Positions 1 to 7,553 of a DNA stretch of 14,016 nt are shown in pieces. A program made the position numbers and the translations under genes. Position 1 is the stretch's first letter; every line of letters begins with the position of its first letter. The notes beneath the pieces were generated by a model that saw only the letters and a program-made list of their open reading frames with translations, was not told where the DNA came from and made no database searches. The stretch is taken from NCBI GenBank assembly GCA_016929775.1, contig JAFGIE010000274.1, positions 1-14,016 of the forward strand. Reading direction: 5' to 3'. The DNA comes from Anaerolineae bacterium (GTDB lineage Bacteria > Chloroflexota > Anaerolineae > JAFGEY01).

Positions 1-5
1 GGGAT

Positions 6-34
6 TTGACTTTTGCCCTCACATGGGGTACCAT
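6..34 (+). promoter_or_regulatory. Sigma-70-type promoter of the SRP RNA gene
   Basis: A -35 box TTGACT (6-11) and a -10 box TACCAT (29-34) are separated by 17 nt. Counting 7 nt downstream of the -10 box gives a start at about position 41. That is exactly where the closing helix of the SRP RNA begins (GGTCGTGC, 41-48). The independent agreement between promoter and RNA end supports both calls. Confidence 0.75.
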
Positions 35-40
35 ACCTGC

Positions 41-310
<270 letters not shown>

Positions 311-328
311 CCTTTGACGGTTGGCTGA

Positions 329-357
329 GAGGCGGGCACACGCTCGCCTCTTTGCGT
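329..357 (+). terminator. Intrinsic terminator after the SRP RNA
   Basis: GAGGCGGG (329-336) can pair with CGCTCGCCTC, segment 343-350, as an 8-bp stem with one G-T pair and a 6-nt loop. It is followed by TTTGCGTTT. It lies 19 nt past the RNA's closing helix and ends 12 nt before the next start codon. Some read-through into the flavoprotein gene is possible, because no separate promoter for that gene is evident. Confidence 0.65.
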
Positions 358-368
358 TTGGGGTGTGT

Positions 369-1679
369 ATGGCGCAGCAGCGGCACGCACAGCTACCATA
401 TGACGTGATTGTCGTCGGCGCCGGCCCTGCGGGTCTCATGGCTGCCGGACAGGCGGCGCAGATGGGCGCCAGGACGCTGCTTCTGGAGCGCATGGATCGC
501 CCGGCGCGCAAGCTCCGGATCAGCGGCAAGGGACGTGGCAATGTGACCAATACGGCGCCCATTGCCGACGCGATCGCGCGCTTTGGGCCGAGCGGTCGCT
601 TTCTGATGAATGCCTTCCATCGCTTCTACAGCGCTGAGCTCCTGGCTCTCCTCTCCTCCCTGGGCGTCCCCACCCTTGCCGAGCGCGGGGGGCGCGTCTT
701 CCCGGCAAGCAACCGGGCTCAAGACGTCGTCGATGCCCTCGTGTCCTGGGTCCAGCAGGGCGGCGCGACGCTGCGCACGGGCGTCCGGGTCCGGCGGCTG
801 CTCCTGGCAGGGGATGCCATCGCCGGCGTGCAGGCGTGGGGCGCGCGCGAGAGCGAACGTCCGGGCGAGCGGTTCCTCGGGACGACCGTGATCGTCGCCA
901 CCGGGGGGGCGTCGTACCCTGCCACGGGCTCCACCGGCGACGGCTATCGCTTGGCTCGCGCCGCGGGCCACATCATCGTGCCCGTGCGCCCGGCGCTCGT
1001 CCCGCTCGAGACGGCGGGCGACGCCGCTTCTCGCCTGCAGGGCCTCAGCCTGCGCAACGTGCACCTCTATCTCGACGGCGATGGTGCGCCGCTGTGCGAT
1101 GCCTTTGGCGAGATGCTGTTCACTGCCTCTGGCGTCTCGGGCCCGATCGTGCTCGCGCTGAGTCGGTGTGCGGTCGACGCCCTGCGCGCCGGGCAGCGCG
1201 TGACCCTGTCCATCGACCTCAAGCCTGCGCTCGACGAGCAGCGCCTCGACGCGCGCCTGCTGCGCGACATCGACCGTGGGGGCAAGCGGCACTATCGTAC
1301 GCTGCTCAAGGGCCTGCTGCCCAGCAAGCTGATCCCGCTCTGCATCGAGCAGACCGGCATCCCGGCGGAGCGTGTAGCGCACCAGATCACGACCGATGAG
1401 CGCGCGCGCCTGCGGGCCTGGCTCAAAGGACTGCGGTTCGAGGTGACCGGTCATCGCGGCTTTGACGAGGCGATCGTCACTGCCGGGGGGGTCGATACGC
1501 GCGAGATCGATCCGCGCACGATGGCCTCGCGCCGTGTGCGGGGCCTCTACTTTGCGGGCGAAGTGATCGACGTGGACGCCGACACGGGCGGGTACAACCT
1601 GCAGGCAGCCTTTTCCACCGGCTGGGTCGCCGGGCGTGCGGCAGGTGCCGAAGCCCTGCGCCACGAGGGGGTACCATGA
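369..1679 (+). CDS. NAD(P)/FAD-dependent oxidoreductase, YhiN/HI0933 (BaiN-like) family
   Basis: A predicted 436-aa cytosolic flavoprotein of the HI0933 family (PF03486), sometimes annotated as aminoacetone oxidase-like or BaiN. The true substrate of most members is unknown. An N-terminal Rossmann FAD site GAGPAG lies at residues 17-22, with VLLER-like acidic end TLLLER after it. The family block SGKGRGNVTN follows (usual form SGGGRCNVTN), then a second nucleotide-binding stretch ATGGASYPATGSTGDG. The C-terminal FAD-closing motif is FAGEVIDVDADTGGYNLQAAFSTGW. The length is normal. The frame is open upstream to 321, but that would begin inside the SRP RNA terminator, so ATG 369 is chosen; its ribosome-binding site is weak. 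The stop overlaps the next start (ATGA), indicating coupled translation with the G5/3D gene. Confidence 0.88.
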   Translation: MAQQRHAQLPYDVIVVGAGPAGLMAAGQAAQMGARTLLLERMDRPARKLRISGKGRGNVTNTAPIADAIARFGPSGRFLMNAFHRFYSAELLALLSSLGVPTLAERGGRVFPASNRAQDVVDALVSWVQQGGATLRTGVRVRRLLLAGDAIAGVQAWGARESERPGERFLGTTVIVATGGASYPATGSTGDGYRLARAAGHIIVPVRPALVPLETAGDAASRLQGLSLRNVHLYLDGDGAPLCDAFGEMLFTASGVSGPIVLALSRCAVDALRAGQRVTLSIDLKPALDEQRLDARLLRDIDRGGKRHYRTLLKGLLPSKLIPLCIEQTGIPAERVAHQITTDERARLRAWLKGLRFEVTGHRGFDEAIVTAGGVDTREIDPRTMASRRVRGLYFAGEVIDVDADTGGYNLQAAFSTGWVAGRAAGAEALRHEGVP

Positions 1680-3220
1680 GCGCCGGATCTGGCGTCCCCT
1701 TTTGGCGGGGCGTACGCAACCTGCTCGCGGCTCTCGTGCGTGCCATCCCTGCGCCGGGGCTGTGGGTCGCTCTCCTGGCGCTGGCACTCTTGTGGCGCGC
1801 AGCGGGCGTCTACGCCGGAGGGTTGGCGCCGCTGACGGTGACGGTCGACGGACACGCGCACCACTTGCGCACGGCGCGCGCCACCGTCGGCGAAGTGCTG
1901 GCGGATCTCGAGGTCGCCGTTGACGCGTGGGACCGTGTCCAGCCGGGCCCGCAGGCTGAGGTGAGGCCCCGCATGCGGGTCGAGGTACAGCACGCACGCC
2001 GCGTGACGGTCGTCGCGGACGGCGCCACGCGCCAGATCTACACGCTCGCCGATCAGGTCGACGCGATCCTGGCACAGGCGAGCGTCGTGCGCAAGCCAGG
2101 CGACGAGCTGTGGGTGAACGGCACCCGCGTCGCAGAGAGCGGGGCGCCGACCGCTGCTGGCGCGACGGTGCTCCACGGCGTCGTGGCGCGCATCCTGCCG
2201 CTGCGCCCCGCCGCCCCGGCGCCGATCGCCCACGTTCGGGTGCGGCGCGCCGCTCTGATCCAGGTCACCGACGGCGGCGTGGAGCAGCAGCTCCGCACGA
2301 CTGCGGCTACGCTCGGCGAGGCCCTCTCCAGGGCGGGCTTGACCGTTTTCCTGGGCGACCGCATCTACCCAGACCTCAACACGCCCGTCTCGTCGGGCCT
2401 CCGCGTCCGCATCGAGCGCGCGATTCCCCTCTCGGTGCGCGTCGATGGGCGCACCGTGCGCACGCGCACGCACGGCGAGCGCGTGGGCCAAGTGCTCGTC
2501 GAGACCGGCGTATCGCTCGTGGGTCGCGACACGGTTACCCCTGCGCTGGACGCGCCCGTCTACGCCGGGATGGAGATCCGCGTCACGCGCGTGACCGAGA
2601 CGCAGTACATCGAGCAGGAAGAGATCCCGTTCGAGACCCTATGGGTTGCCGATGGCGCTATGGAGCTGGACCATCGTCGCGTCGATGCCGCGGGGACCAA
2701 CGGGATCCAGCGCCGCCGCTACCGCATCGTGCTTCAAGATGGGGTCGAAGTCGAGCGCACCCTCGAGGACGAGTGGGTCGAGCGTGACCCGCATCCGCGC
2801 CAGATCGCCTACGGGACCCAGATCGTGGTGCGGACCCTCGACACGCCCGATGGTCCGATCGAGTACTGGCGCCGGATCCCGGTCTTCCTTTCCTCGTATA
2901 CCGAGGCTACGTGCGGCAAGGAGCCGGGCGATCACTGGTATGGGCTGACGCGGCTCGGGTGGCCCATGCGGCGCGGCATCGTCGCTGTCGACCCCGCGGT
3001 GATCCCGCTGCTGACCGAGGTCTATGTGCCCGGCTACGGGCAGGGTATCGCCGCCGACACCGGCGGGCTGATCGTTGGGCGTCACATCGACCTGGGGTAC
3101 GATGTCGACAACTACGAGCACTGGTTCTGGTGGGGCGAGGTGTACATCCTGACGCCCGTGCCGCCTGCTAGCCGGATCCGCTGGATCCTGCCCGACTATC
3201 CGCGCGGGCGTTGGCCATGA
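1676..3220 (+). CDS. YabE-like cell-wall protein: DUF348 repeats, G5 and 3D domains
   Basis: A 514-aa membrane-anchored exported protein, likely acting on peptidoglycan. A hydrophobic segment (about residues 28-49) can serve as signal anchor. Four DUF348-like repeats follow (about 52-105, 108-160, 195-253 and 254-306), each with a V-x-V-D-G-type strand and a later GD motif. A G5-like region spans about 308-388. The C-terminal 3D domain (about 405-500) shows its three aspartates at D439, D461 and D472 within AVDP, AADTGG and HIDLGYD. 3D domains share the fold of the MltA lytic transglycosylase catalytic region and occur in Rpf/YabE/YocH-type autolysins. Start ATG overlaps the upstream stop (ATGA), preceded by GAGGGG (1665-1670). 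Its position before rsmA matches Bacillus yabE-rnmV-ksgA, but rnmV is absent. Enzymatic activity is inferred from the family only. Confidence 0.88.
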   Translation: MSAGSGVPFWRGVRNLLAALVRAIPAPGLWVALLALALLWRAAGVYAGGLAPLTVTVDGHAHHLRTARATVGEVLADLEVAVDAWDRVQPGPQAEVRPRMRVEVQHARRVTVVADGATRQIYTLADQVDAILAQASVVRKPGDELWVNGTRVAESGAPTAAGATVLHGVVARILPLRPAAPAPIAHVRVRRAALIQVTDGGVEQQLRTTAATLGEALSRAGLTVFLGDRIYPDLNTPVSSGLRVRIERAIPLSVRVDGRTVRTRTHGERVGQVLVETGVSLVGRDTVTPALDAPVYAGMEIRVTRVTETQYIEQEEIPFETLWVADGAMELDHRRVDAAGTNGIQRRRYRIVLQDGVEVERTLEDEWVERDPHPRQIAYGTQIVVRTLDTPDGPIEYWRRIPVFLSSYTEATCGKEPGDHWYGLTRLGWPMRRGIVAVDPAVIPLLTEVYVPGYGQGIAADTGGLIVGRHIDLGYDVDNYEHWFWWGEVYILTPVPPASRIRWILPDYPRGRWP

Positions 3221-4077
3221 AGCCCTATCACGCCATGCGGGCGCGCAGCGTACGCGGGGACGTGCGTCTGGGCCAGCACATTTTGGTCGATCCCCAGGCT
3301 GTGCTCAAGATCGTCGACGCCGCGGAACTCGAGCGCACAGACACCGTGCTCGAGGTCGGCCCCGGTCCTGGCACGCTGACCACGCATCTTGCCGCACGCG
3401 CTGGCAGCGTGATCGCCGTCGAGATCGACGAGCGCATGATCGGCCCGCTGCGCGATACGCTTGCCGGACAGGACAACGTGCGGATCATCCACGGCGACAT
3501 CCTGGAGCAGGACCTCTCCCTCCTCGTCTGCGGCAAGCCGTTCGTGGTCGTCGCCAACCTGCCCTACTATATCACCTCCGCTGTGCTGCGCCACCTGCTC
3601 TCGACGCCGCAGCGGCCCACGCGCCTCGTGGTGACCGTGCAGCGCGAGGTCGCGGATCGCATCGTGGGTCGACCCGGGCGCCGCGAGCGGCACAAGCAGT
3701 CTACCCGCATGAGCCTCCTCGCGGTGAGCGTCCAGTTCTACGGACAGGCGCGCATCGTGGCTCACATCCCCGCGGGCGCCTTCCGCCCAGTGCCGGGCGT
3801 CGACTCGGCTGTGGTGCGGATCGACACGTACGATCCGCTGCCGTGGGGAGGGGTAGACGAGGCGACGTTCTTTGAGGTCGCGCGCGCCGGGTTCGCCCAA
3901 TCGCGCAAGCAGCTGCGCAACGCACTCCGCCATGGGCTCGCCGGGCGGGCCTCAGAGGTCGACGCCGCGCTCGATGCGGCGGGCATCGATGGCGCACGTC
4001 GCGCTGAGACCCTGTCTATCGCAGAGTGGGTTGCCCTGGCGGTCGCCCTGCCTCCGCAGCCGAGCGGGGAACGCTAG
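3217..4077 (+). CDS. rsmA: 16S rRNA (adenine1518-N6/adenine1519-N6)-dimethyltransferase RsmA (KsgA)
   Basis: A 286-aa protein that dimethylates two adjacent adenines near the 3' end of 16S rRNA during late 30S assembly, using S-adenosylmethionine. Visible features are GQHILVD (residues 19-25), SAM motif I VLEVGPGPGTLT (44-55), an acidic residue E69 after the next strand, GDIL (93-96), and the catalytic motif NLPYY (114-118). The C-terminal part has the FRPVPGVDSAVVR stretch and the usual small helical domain. ATG 3217 is chosen because it overlaps the preceding stop (ATGA); a TTG two codons upstream is also open. The last 62 nt are overlapped by the convergent methyltransferase gene on the minus strand. 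Family assignment is secure. Confidence 0.97.
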   Translation: MKPYHAMRARSVRGDVRLGQHILVDPQAVLKIVDAAELERTDTVLEVGPGPGTLTTHLAARAGSVIAVEIDERMIGPLRDTLAGQDNVRIIHGDILEQDLSLLVCGKPFVVVANLPYYITSAVLRHLLSTPQRPTRLVVTVQREVADRIVGRPGRRERHKQSTRMSLLAVSVQFYGQARIVAHIPAGAFRPVPGVDSAVVRIDTYDPLPWGGVDEATFFEVARAGFAQSRKQLRNALRHGLAGRASEVDAALDAAGIDGARRAETLSIAEWVALAVALPPQPSGER

Positions 4078-4720
4078 GCCCGTCCGGTCGACTGGGCGCC
4101 CCCGGGGGCTCTGGCTCGCCCTGGGCCTTGGGCAGGGGGGTCAGGTGCTCGCTCAAGTAGGCGTCCAGGCTGCCCGCGCTGGGCGGCATGGTGTAGGAGA
4201 AGATCAGGTAGCCGATGTCCACGTGCGCCGGCTGCCATCCCTCGAAGGGAAAGTCGAGGCTCACGACGCGCGCGCCCGGACGCAGGCGCGTTGCGAGTGC
4301 CTGGCGCAGCGCCTCGACGTAGGTCGGGTTAAGGTAGAGATAGACCACATCGGCCTGCGACAGGTCCGCTTGGTACAGGTCCCGGCAGCGCACCGAGACA
4401 CGGCGCGCAACGCCGCCCAAGACCGCGCGCAGCCACGCGTACGCGCAGTGCAGGGGCTCGATCTCATAGCCCACCGCGCGCGCGCCGTACTCGCGCGCCG
4501 CGATCAGCAAGCCCCCTCCGGTCCCGGAGCCGAGATCGACCAGCACTTCCCCCGGCTGCAGGTCTACCTGGCTCAGTGCGCGCCGGATCCAGCGCGGGCG
4601 CGAGGATGCAGGCAGGATGCCGTGCCAGCGCGGGATAAACGCCCACATCGCCGCGCCGATCAGCGCCAACAGCCCTGCCAGGACCAGCGCCGACCATGCG
4701 TCAAAGACAAAGCCAGTCAC
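4016..4720 (-). CDS. Membrane-anchored class I SAM-dependent methyltransferase
   Basis: A 234-aa protein of unknown substrate. One N-terminal hydrophobic segment (residues about 8-29) precedes a methyltransferase fold. Motif I is VDLGSGTGGG (61-70), with an acidic residue in VGYEIEP ending the second strand. A Pro-rich tail follows; roughly the last 20 residues are encoded antisense to the end of rsmA. The start is GTG 4720, with AGGAGGG about 6 nt upstream, overlapping the glycosyltransferase stop as GTGA. The frame stays open far upstream inside the glycosyltransferase gene, but that portion has no recognisable protein features and is rejected. Coupling to a membrane glycosyltransferase suggests a role in lipid or glycan modification at the inner membrane; this is inference. 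Confidence 0.85.
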   Translation of the reverse strand: MTGFVFDAWSALVLAGLLALIGAAMWAFIPRWHGILPASSRPRWIRRALSQVDLQPGEVLVDLGSGTGGGLLIAAREYGARAVGYEIEPLHCAYAWLRAVLGGVARRVSVRCRDLYQADLSQADVVYLYLNPTYVEALRQALATRLRPGARVVSLDFPFEGWQPAHVDIGYLIFSYTMPPSAGSLDAYLSEHLTPLPKAQGEPEPPGAPSRPDGPSVPRSAAEAGRPPGQPTLR

Positions 4721-5715
4721 GTGGAGCCCTCCTGACCCCTGTGCGCCGGGATCTCGTCCCGGTGACGCAGGCGCCACGCCCAACCGACCGGGTAGCCGAC
4801 CATCTTGGCTACGTCCCCCACCAGGCGGATGCACGGCACGAGCGCGATCGCGAGCAGCTTCTGGCCCAGCGACATACCCGCCATTGCCTGTGACAGCCGG
4901 CGGTAGGGGCGCCACGTGTGCAGGGCTACGCCGAGCGAGAGCGCGATCAGCCACAGCGGGCTGTGCGCGATGCTCAGGACGATCAATGCCGGGCCGAGGG
5001 CGAGGTAGGTCAGGTAACGCACGGCGTGACGCACGCGCCACAGGTCGGCCTTGCCGTCGCCCCGCGCATAGCGATAGTACTGCCGGAAGAACGCGCGCAG
5101 GTCCGGGCGTGGGCGAAAGCGGACCACCGCTTGGGGCGCATAGGCGAACGTCCTGTAGCGGGCGCGCAGCGCCAGGTCGTAGACCAGGTCCTCGCAGTAG
5201 TCGAGCCACTCTGGGTAGCCGCCGACGGCGCGCCACGCCGACTTACGGTAGGCGACTGAGCGGCTGGAAGGCAGGAACCGGTCTGGCGAGAGCTCCGACA
5301 GGGAGGGGAGCACCGTCGCGCCCATGGCGACCTCAAAGGTCGTCTGCGCATCGGCGACAAAGACCCCCGACACGACGTGGACGCCCTCGTCCGCAAAGGG
5401 CGCGACCAGCGCGCGCAGCCAGTCGTGCGTCAACTGCACGCCGGCATCGGTCGAGGCGATCACGTCGCCGCGTGCTGCCTCGATCGCCGCGTTGCGCCCT
5501 TGCGAGATGTTCGCTCCGGGGCGTACCAGGACGCGCAGCGGCAGCGCTCCCGCTGCAGCGCGCGCGTGGAGCAGGTCGACCGTGCCGTCGCGCGATCCCC
5601 CGTCGACGATCACGACCTCGTCGGGCGTGCGTGACTGCTGAGCGAGCGAGTCGAGCAGGCGCGCGATCGATTCGCGCTCGTTGAGGACAGTGACGATCAC
5701 GGATACGGTTTGCAT
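4717..5715 (-). CDS. Family 2 glycosyltransferase with C-terminal membrane segments
   Basis: A 332-aa inverting GT-A-fold glycosyltransferase. The N-terminus SVIVTVLNE (5-13) and VDGGSRDGT (37-45) form the nucleotide-sugar site. D90-A-G92 occupies the place of the metal-binding DxD. A candidate catalytic acidic pair lies in YCEDLVYD, about residues 172-179. FRQYYRYARGDG resembles the acceptor-side basic/aromatic motif seen in other GT2 enzymes. Two or three hydrophobic segments after about residue 235 suggest membrane attachment. The donor sugar and acceptor are not deducible; a polyprenyl or glycolipid acceptor is plausible. It is first in a two-gene minus-strand operon, with a perfect -10 box about 30 nt upstream and GAGGT as likely ribosome-binding site. 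Confidence 0.9.
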   Translation of the reverse strand: MQTVSVIVTVLNERESIARLLDSLAQQSRTPDEVVIVDGGSRDGTVDLLHARAAAGALPLRVLVRPGANISQGRNAAIEAARGDVIASTDAGVQLTHDWLRALVAPFADEGVHVVSGVFVADAQTTFEVAMGATVLPSLSELSPDRFLPSSRSVAYRKSAWRAVGGYPEWLDYCEDLVYDLALRARYRTFAYAPQAVVRFRPRPDLRAFFRQYYRYARGDGKADLWRVRHAVRYLTYLALGPALIVLSIAHSPLWLIALSLGVALHTWRPYRRLSQAMAGMSLGQKLLAIALVPCIRLVGDVAKMVGYPVGWAWRLRHRDEIPAHRGQEGST

Positions 5716-5742
5716 GGGGTCTGACCTCGCAACGTTTGCCGT

Positions 5743-5771
5743 ATTATAGCCACACCCTCCCCGATCCGCAA
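5743..5771 (-). promoter_or_regulatory. Promoter of the glycosyltransferase-methyltransferase operon
   Basis: On the minus strand a perfect TATAAT -10 box occupies 5748-5743, preceded after 17 nt by TTGCGG (5771-5766; three of six consensus matches). Transcription would start near 5736, giving a leader of only about 20 nt. It faces away from the rpsB promoter, so the 5716-5959 gap is a divergent regulatory region. Confidence 0.7.
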
Positions 5772-5802
5772 GCCTCCCCCTGGCGCCGAACGGGCTCTCG
5801 AT

Positions 5803-5831
5803 TTGCTCCCCGGCGCACGTTGTGATATACT
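5803..5831 (+). promoter_or_regulatory. Extended -10 promoter of the rpsB-tsf-pyrH-frr-uppS-cdsA cluster
   Basis: TTGCTC (5803-5808) and TATACT (5826-5831) are separated by 17 nt. TGA directly precedes the -10 box, giving an extended -10 element. The expected start is near 5838, leaving a leader of about 122 nt before rpsB. Confidence 0.75.
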
Positions 5832-5837
5832 AGCCCT

Positions 5838-5959
5838 TCGGGCAGTTGCTGCCCAATCAAGCACGCGCCTGGACCGCAGTGGGCGTGCCGACCGACTGGG
5901 TTCCGGCCGGTCCTGCTGCGGGACGAAAGGCGCGGACGAACAACACACTAGGAGGCAAA
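5838..5959 (+). promoter_or_regulatory. Structured rpsB 5' leader, possible S2 autoregulatory element
   Basis: The leader can form several GC-rich helices: GGGCAG/CTGCCC (5840-5845 with 5849-5854), GCACGC/GCGTGC (5861-5866 with 5883-5888) and GACCG/CGGTC (5890-5894 with 5908-5912). Alternatives compete: GCGCCT (5865-5870) with AGGCGC (5928-5933), and GTCC/GGAC (5910-5913 with 5921-5924). Mutually exclusive pairings just before the AGGAGG at 5950-5955 would suit feedback control. S2 autoregulation is known in other bacteria; I do not recognise this as a named leader family. No conserved coding region is seen in the leader. Confidence 0.4.
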
Positions 5960-6847
5960 ATGGCAGTCGTATCCATGCGCGCCTTGCTCGAGACGGGCGT
6001 GCACTTTGGGCACCGCACCGAGCGGTGGCACCCAAAGATGAAGTCGTACATCTTTACGGAGCGAAACGGGATCCACATCATCGACCTCCAGCAGACGATC
6101 AGTCGCCTTGAGCAGGCCTACGCGCTCGTGCGCGACACGGTCGCCGAGGGCGGGAGGGTGCTCTTTGTGGGCACCAAGCGTCAGGCGCAGGCTTCGATCG
6201 CCGAGCAGGCGGAGCGGTGTGGTATGCCCTACGTCAACCAGCGCTGGCTGGGCGGGACGCTCACCAACTGGCGCACCATCCAGGAGCGGATCGAGAAGCT
6301 GCACGAACTGGAGACGCAGCGCGAGATCGGTGCGTGGGACCAGTTGCCCAAGCACGAGGCGCTCGGCTTGGAGCGCGAGGTCGCCAAGATGAACGCGCGC
6401 TTTGGCGGGATCAAGGACATGAAGGCGCTCCCTGACCTCCTGTTCGTGATCGACGTCCACCGCGAAAAGAACGCGATCCAGGAGGCCAACAAGCTCGACA
6501 TCCCGGTCGTGGCGGTGGTGGACACGAACTGCGATCCGGCCCCGATCGACTATGTCATCCCGGGAAACGACGACGCGATCCGGGCGATCAAGCTGATGGC
6601 GACCAAGATGGCTGATGCCACACTTGAAGGCAGGCAGATGGTCAAGGATCGCGGGATTGGGGAGGCGGAGGTCTCGGAAGAGGATATGATGTATCTGGGC
6701 GAGGCGACGCTCGCCAAGATCCGGTCGGGCGCACTCGACTTTGAGGCAGACGGGGAACAGGAAGACAGCTACACGGTTGAGTACGAAGAAGACGTCGAGA
6801 TCGAGTACGAGGAAGAAGACGAAGACGAGGACGAGGACGACGACTAG
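5960..6847 (+). CDS. rpsB: 30S ribosomal protein S2
   Basis: A 295-aa small-subunit protein that binds 16S rRNA on the back of the 30S head/body junction and is needed for S1 recruitment in many bacteria. It shows the standard N-terminus [18 protein letters not shown], then WHPKM, the FVGTKRQAQ stretch, and the conserved [24 protein letters not shown] lies towards the C-terminus, followed by [14 protein letters not shown] 5960 matches the family start and has AGGAGG 4 nt upstream; the frame is open further upstream, but only through the leader. A C-terminal extension (about residues 262-295) is extremely acidic and ends in 12 consecutive Asp/Glu residues, which is beyond the core S2 fold. First gene of the cluster. 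Confidence 0.98.
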   Translation: MAVVSMRALLETGVHFGHRTERWHPKMKSYIFTERNGIHIIDLQQTISRLEQAYALVRDTVAEGGRVLFVGTKRQAQASIAEQAERCGMPYVNQRWLGGTLTNWRTIQERIEKLHELETQREIGAWDQLPKHEALGLEREVAKMNARFGGIKDMKALPDLLFVIDVHREKNAIQEANKLDIPVVAVVDTNCDPAPIDYVIPGNDDAIRAIKLMATKMADATLEGRQMVKDRGIGEAEVSEEDMMYLGEATLAKIRSGALDFEADGEQEDSYTVEYEEDVEIEYEEEDEDEDEDDD

Positions 6848-6896
6848 CGCGTGACGTCGGCCTCGAGATCAGTGCAGAAATGGAGTTGCGGTTAGC

Positions 6897-7490
6897 GTGA
6901 ATATCACAGCGGCTATGGTCAAGGAACTGCGCGAACAGACCGGCGCAGGCGTGCTCGATTGCAGGAACATGCTGATCGAGACGAATGGCGACTTTGAGGC
7001 AGCAGTGGAGCGCCTGCGCGAGAAAGGGCTCGCCAGCGCTGCCAAGAAGGTCGGGCGTGAGGCGAACGAAGGTCTGATCGGACACTATGTGCACCCCGGC
7101 AGCCGGATGGCCTCTTTGGTCGAGGTCAACTGCGAGACAGACTTTGTGGCGCGCACCGCCGAGTTTCAAGAGTTCGTGCACGACATGGCGATGCAAGTCG
7201 CCGCTTCATCTCCCCGGTGGGTCCGCGTCGAGGATGTCCCTGAGGACGTGATCGCGGCGACCAAGGACGAGTATCGTCGCGAGATGATCGCGGAGGGAAA
7301 GCCGGAGCGCATCCTGGATCAGATCATAGAGGGCAAGATGCGCAAGTTCTTCGAGGACACCTGCTTGCTCGAGCAGCCCTATATCAAGGATGGCGACAAG
7401 AGAGTCGCCGACCTGGTCACAGAGATGATCGCCGCCCTGGGCGAGAACATTGTGCTGAGGCGCTTTGCGCGCCTCGAGATCGGGGGCTAG
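6897..7490 (+). CDS. tsf: Translation elongation factor Ts (short form)
   Basis: A 197-aa guanine-nucleotide exchange factor that regenerates EF-Tu-GTP. The N-terminal UBA-like domain has TGAGVLDC (residues 15-22), followed by the family region up to [10 protein letters not shown]. The core shows NCETDFVAR (78-86), whose TDFVAR motif contacts the EF-Tu nucleotide site. A single C-terminal core subdomain ends with [12 protein letters not shown]. coli EF-Ts is about 283 aa; the roughly 200-aa form, lacking one core repeat and the coiled coil, is known in Thermus and Chloroflexota-like bacteria. The start is GTG 6897, about 11 nt after GGAG; no ATG is better placed. It follows rpsB by 49 nt in the same transcript. 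Confidence 0.96.
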   Translation: MNITAAMVKELREQTGAGVLDCRNMLIETNGDFEAAVERLREKGLASAAKKVGREANEGLIGHYVHPGSRMASLVEVNCETDFVARTAEFQEFVHDMAMQVAASSPRWVRVEDVPEDVIAATKDEYRREMIAEGKPERILDQIIEGKMRKFFEDTCLLEQPYIKDGDKRVADLVTEMIAALGENIVLRRFARLEIGG

Positions 7491-7494
7491 TCCG

Positions 7495-7528
7495 GCAGAG
7501 GTTAGGTGGGTCACCACCTAACCTCTGC
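7495..7528 (+). other. Perfect 15-bp hairpin between tsf and pyrH
   Basis: GCAGAGGTTAGGTGG (7495-7509) is exactly complementary to CCACCTAACCTCTGC (7514-7528), with loop GTCA. It begins 4 nt after the tsf stop and ends 25 nt before the pyrH start. It is followed by TCACGTATG rather than a T-run, so it is not a canonical intrinsic terminator. Likely roles are a partial attenuator, an RNase barrier stabilising rpsB-tsf mRNA, or a processing site. Confidence 0.85.
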
Positions 7529-7553
7529 TCACGTATGCGAAGCGGGGAGGACC

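Noticed and set aside
314..342. TTGACG as a -35 box for a separate flavoprotein promoter
   Set aside because: The sequence at the right distance (CACACG and neighbours) does not resemble a -10 box.
321..368. TTG start giving the flavoprotein 16 extra residues
   Set aside because: The segment overlaps the SRP RNA terminator hairpin, and the family N-terminus begins just before the Rossmann motif.
393..2075. 560-codon open frame on the minus strand opposite the flavoprotein and wall protein genes
   Set aside because: Its product is Arg/Pro/Ala-rich with no recognisable domain, as expected for the antisense of high-GC coding sequence.
3211..3216. TTG start for rsmA two codons upstream
   Set aside because: ATG 3217 overlaps the upstream stop as ATGA, matching the pattern at the preceding junction.
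4721..5236. Upstream extension of the methyltransferase frame inside the glycosyltransferase gene
   Set aside because: The translation is low-complexity Arg/Pro-rich, and a GTG with AGGAGGG at the gene junction explains the start better.
5846..5959. Upstream in-frame start for rpsB at TTG 5846
   Set aside because: It lies in the structured leader, and the S2 family N-terminus matches ATG 5960 with AGGAGG.
6880..6900. Six-codon ORF (ATG GAG TTG CGG TTA GCG TGA) overlapping the tsf start as GTGA
   Set aside because: It has no ribosome-binding site of its own and no evidence of conservation; it could aid coupling but is most likely chance.
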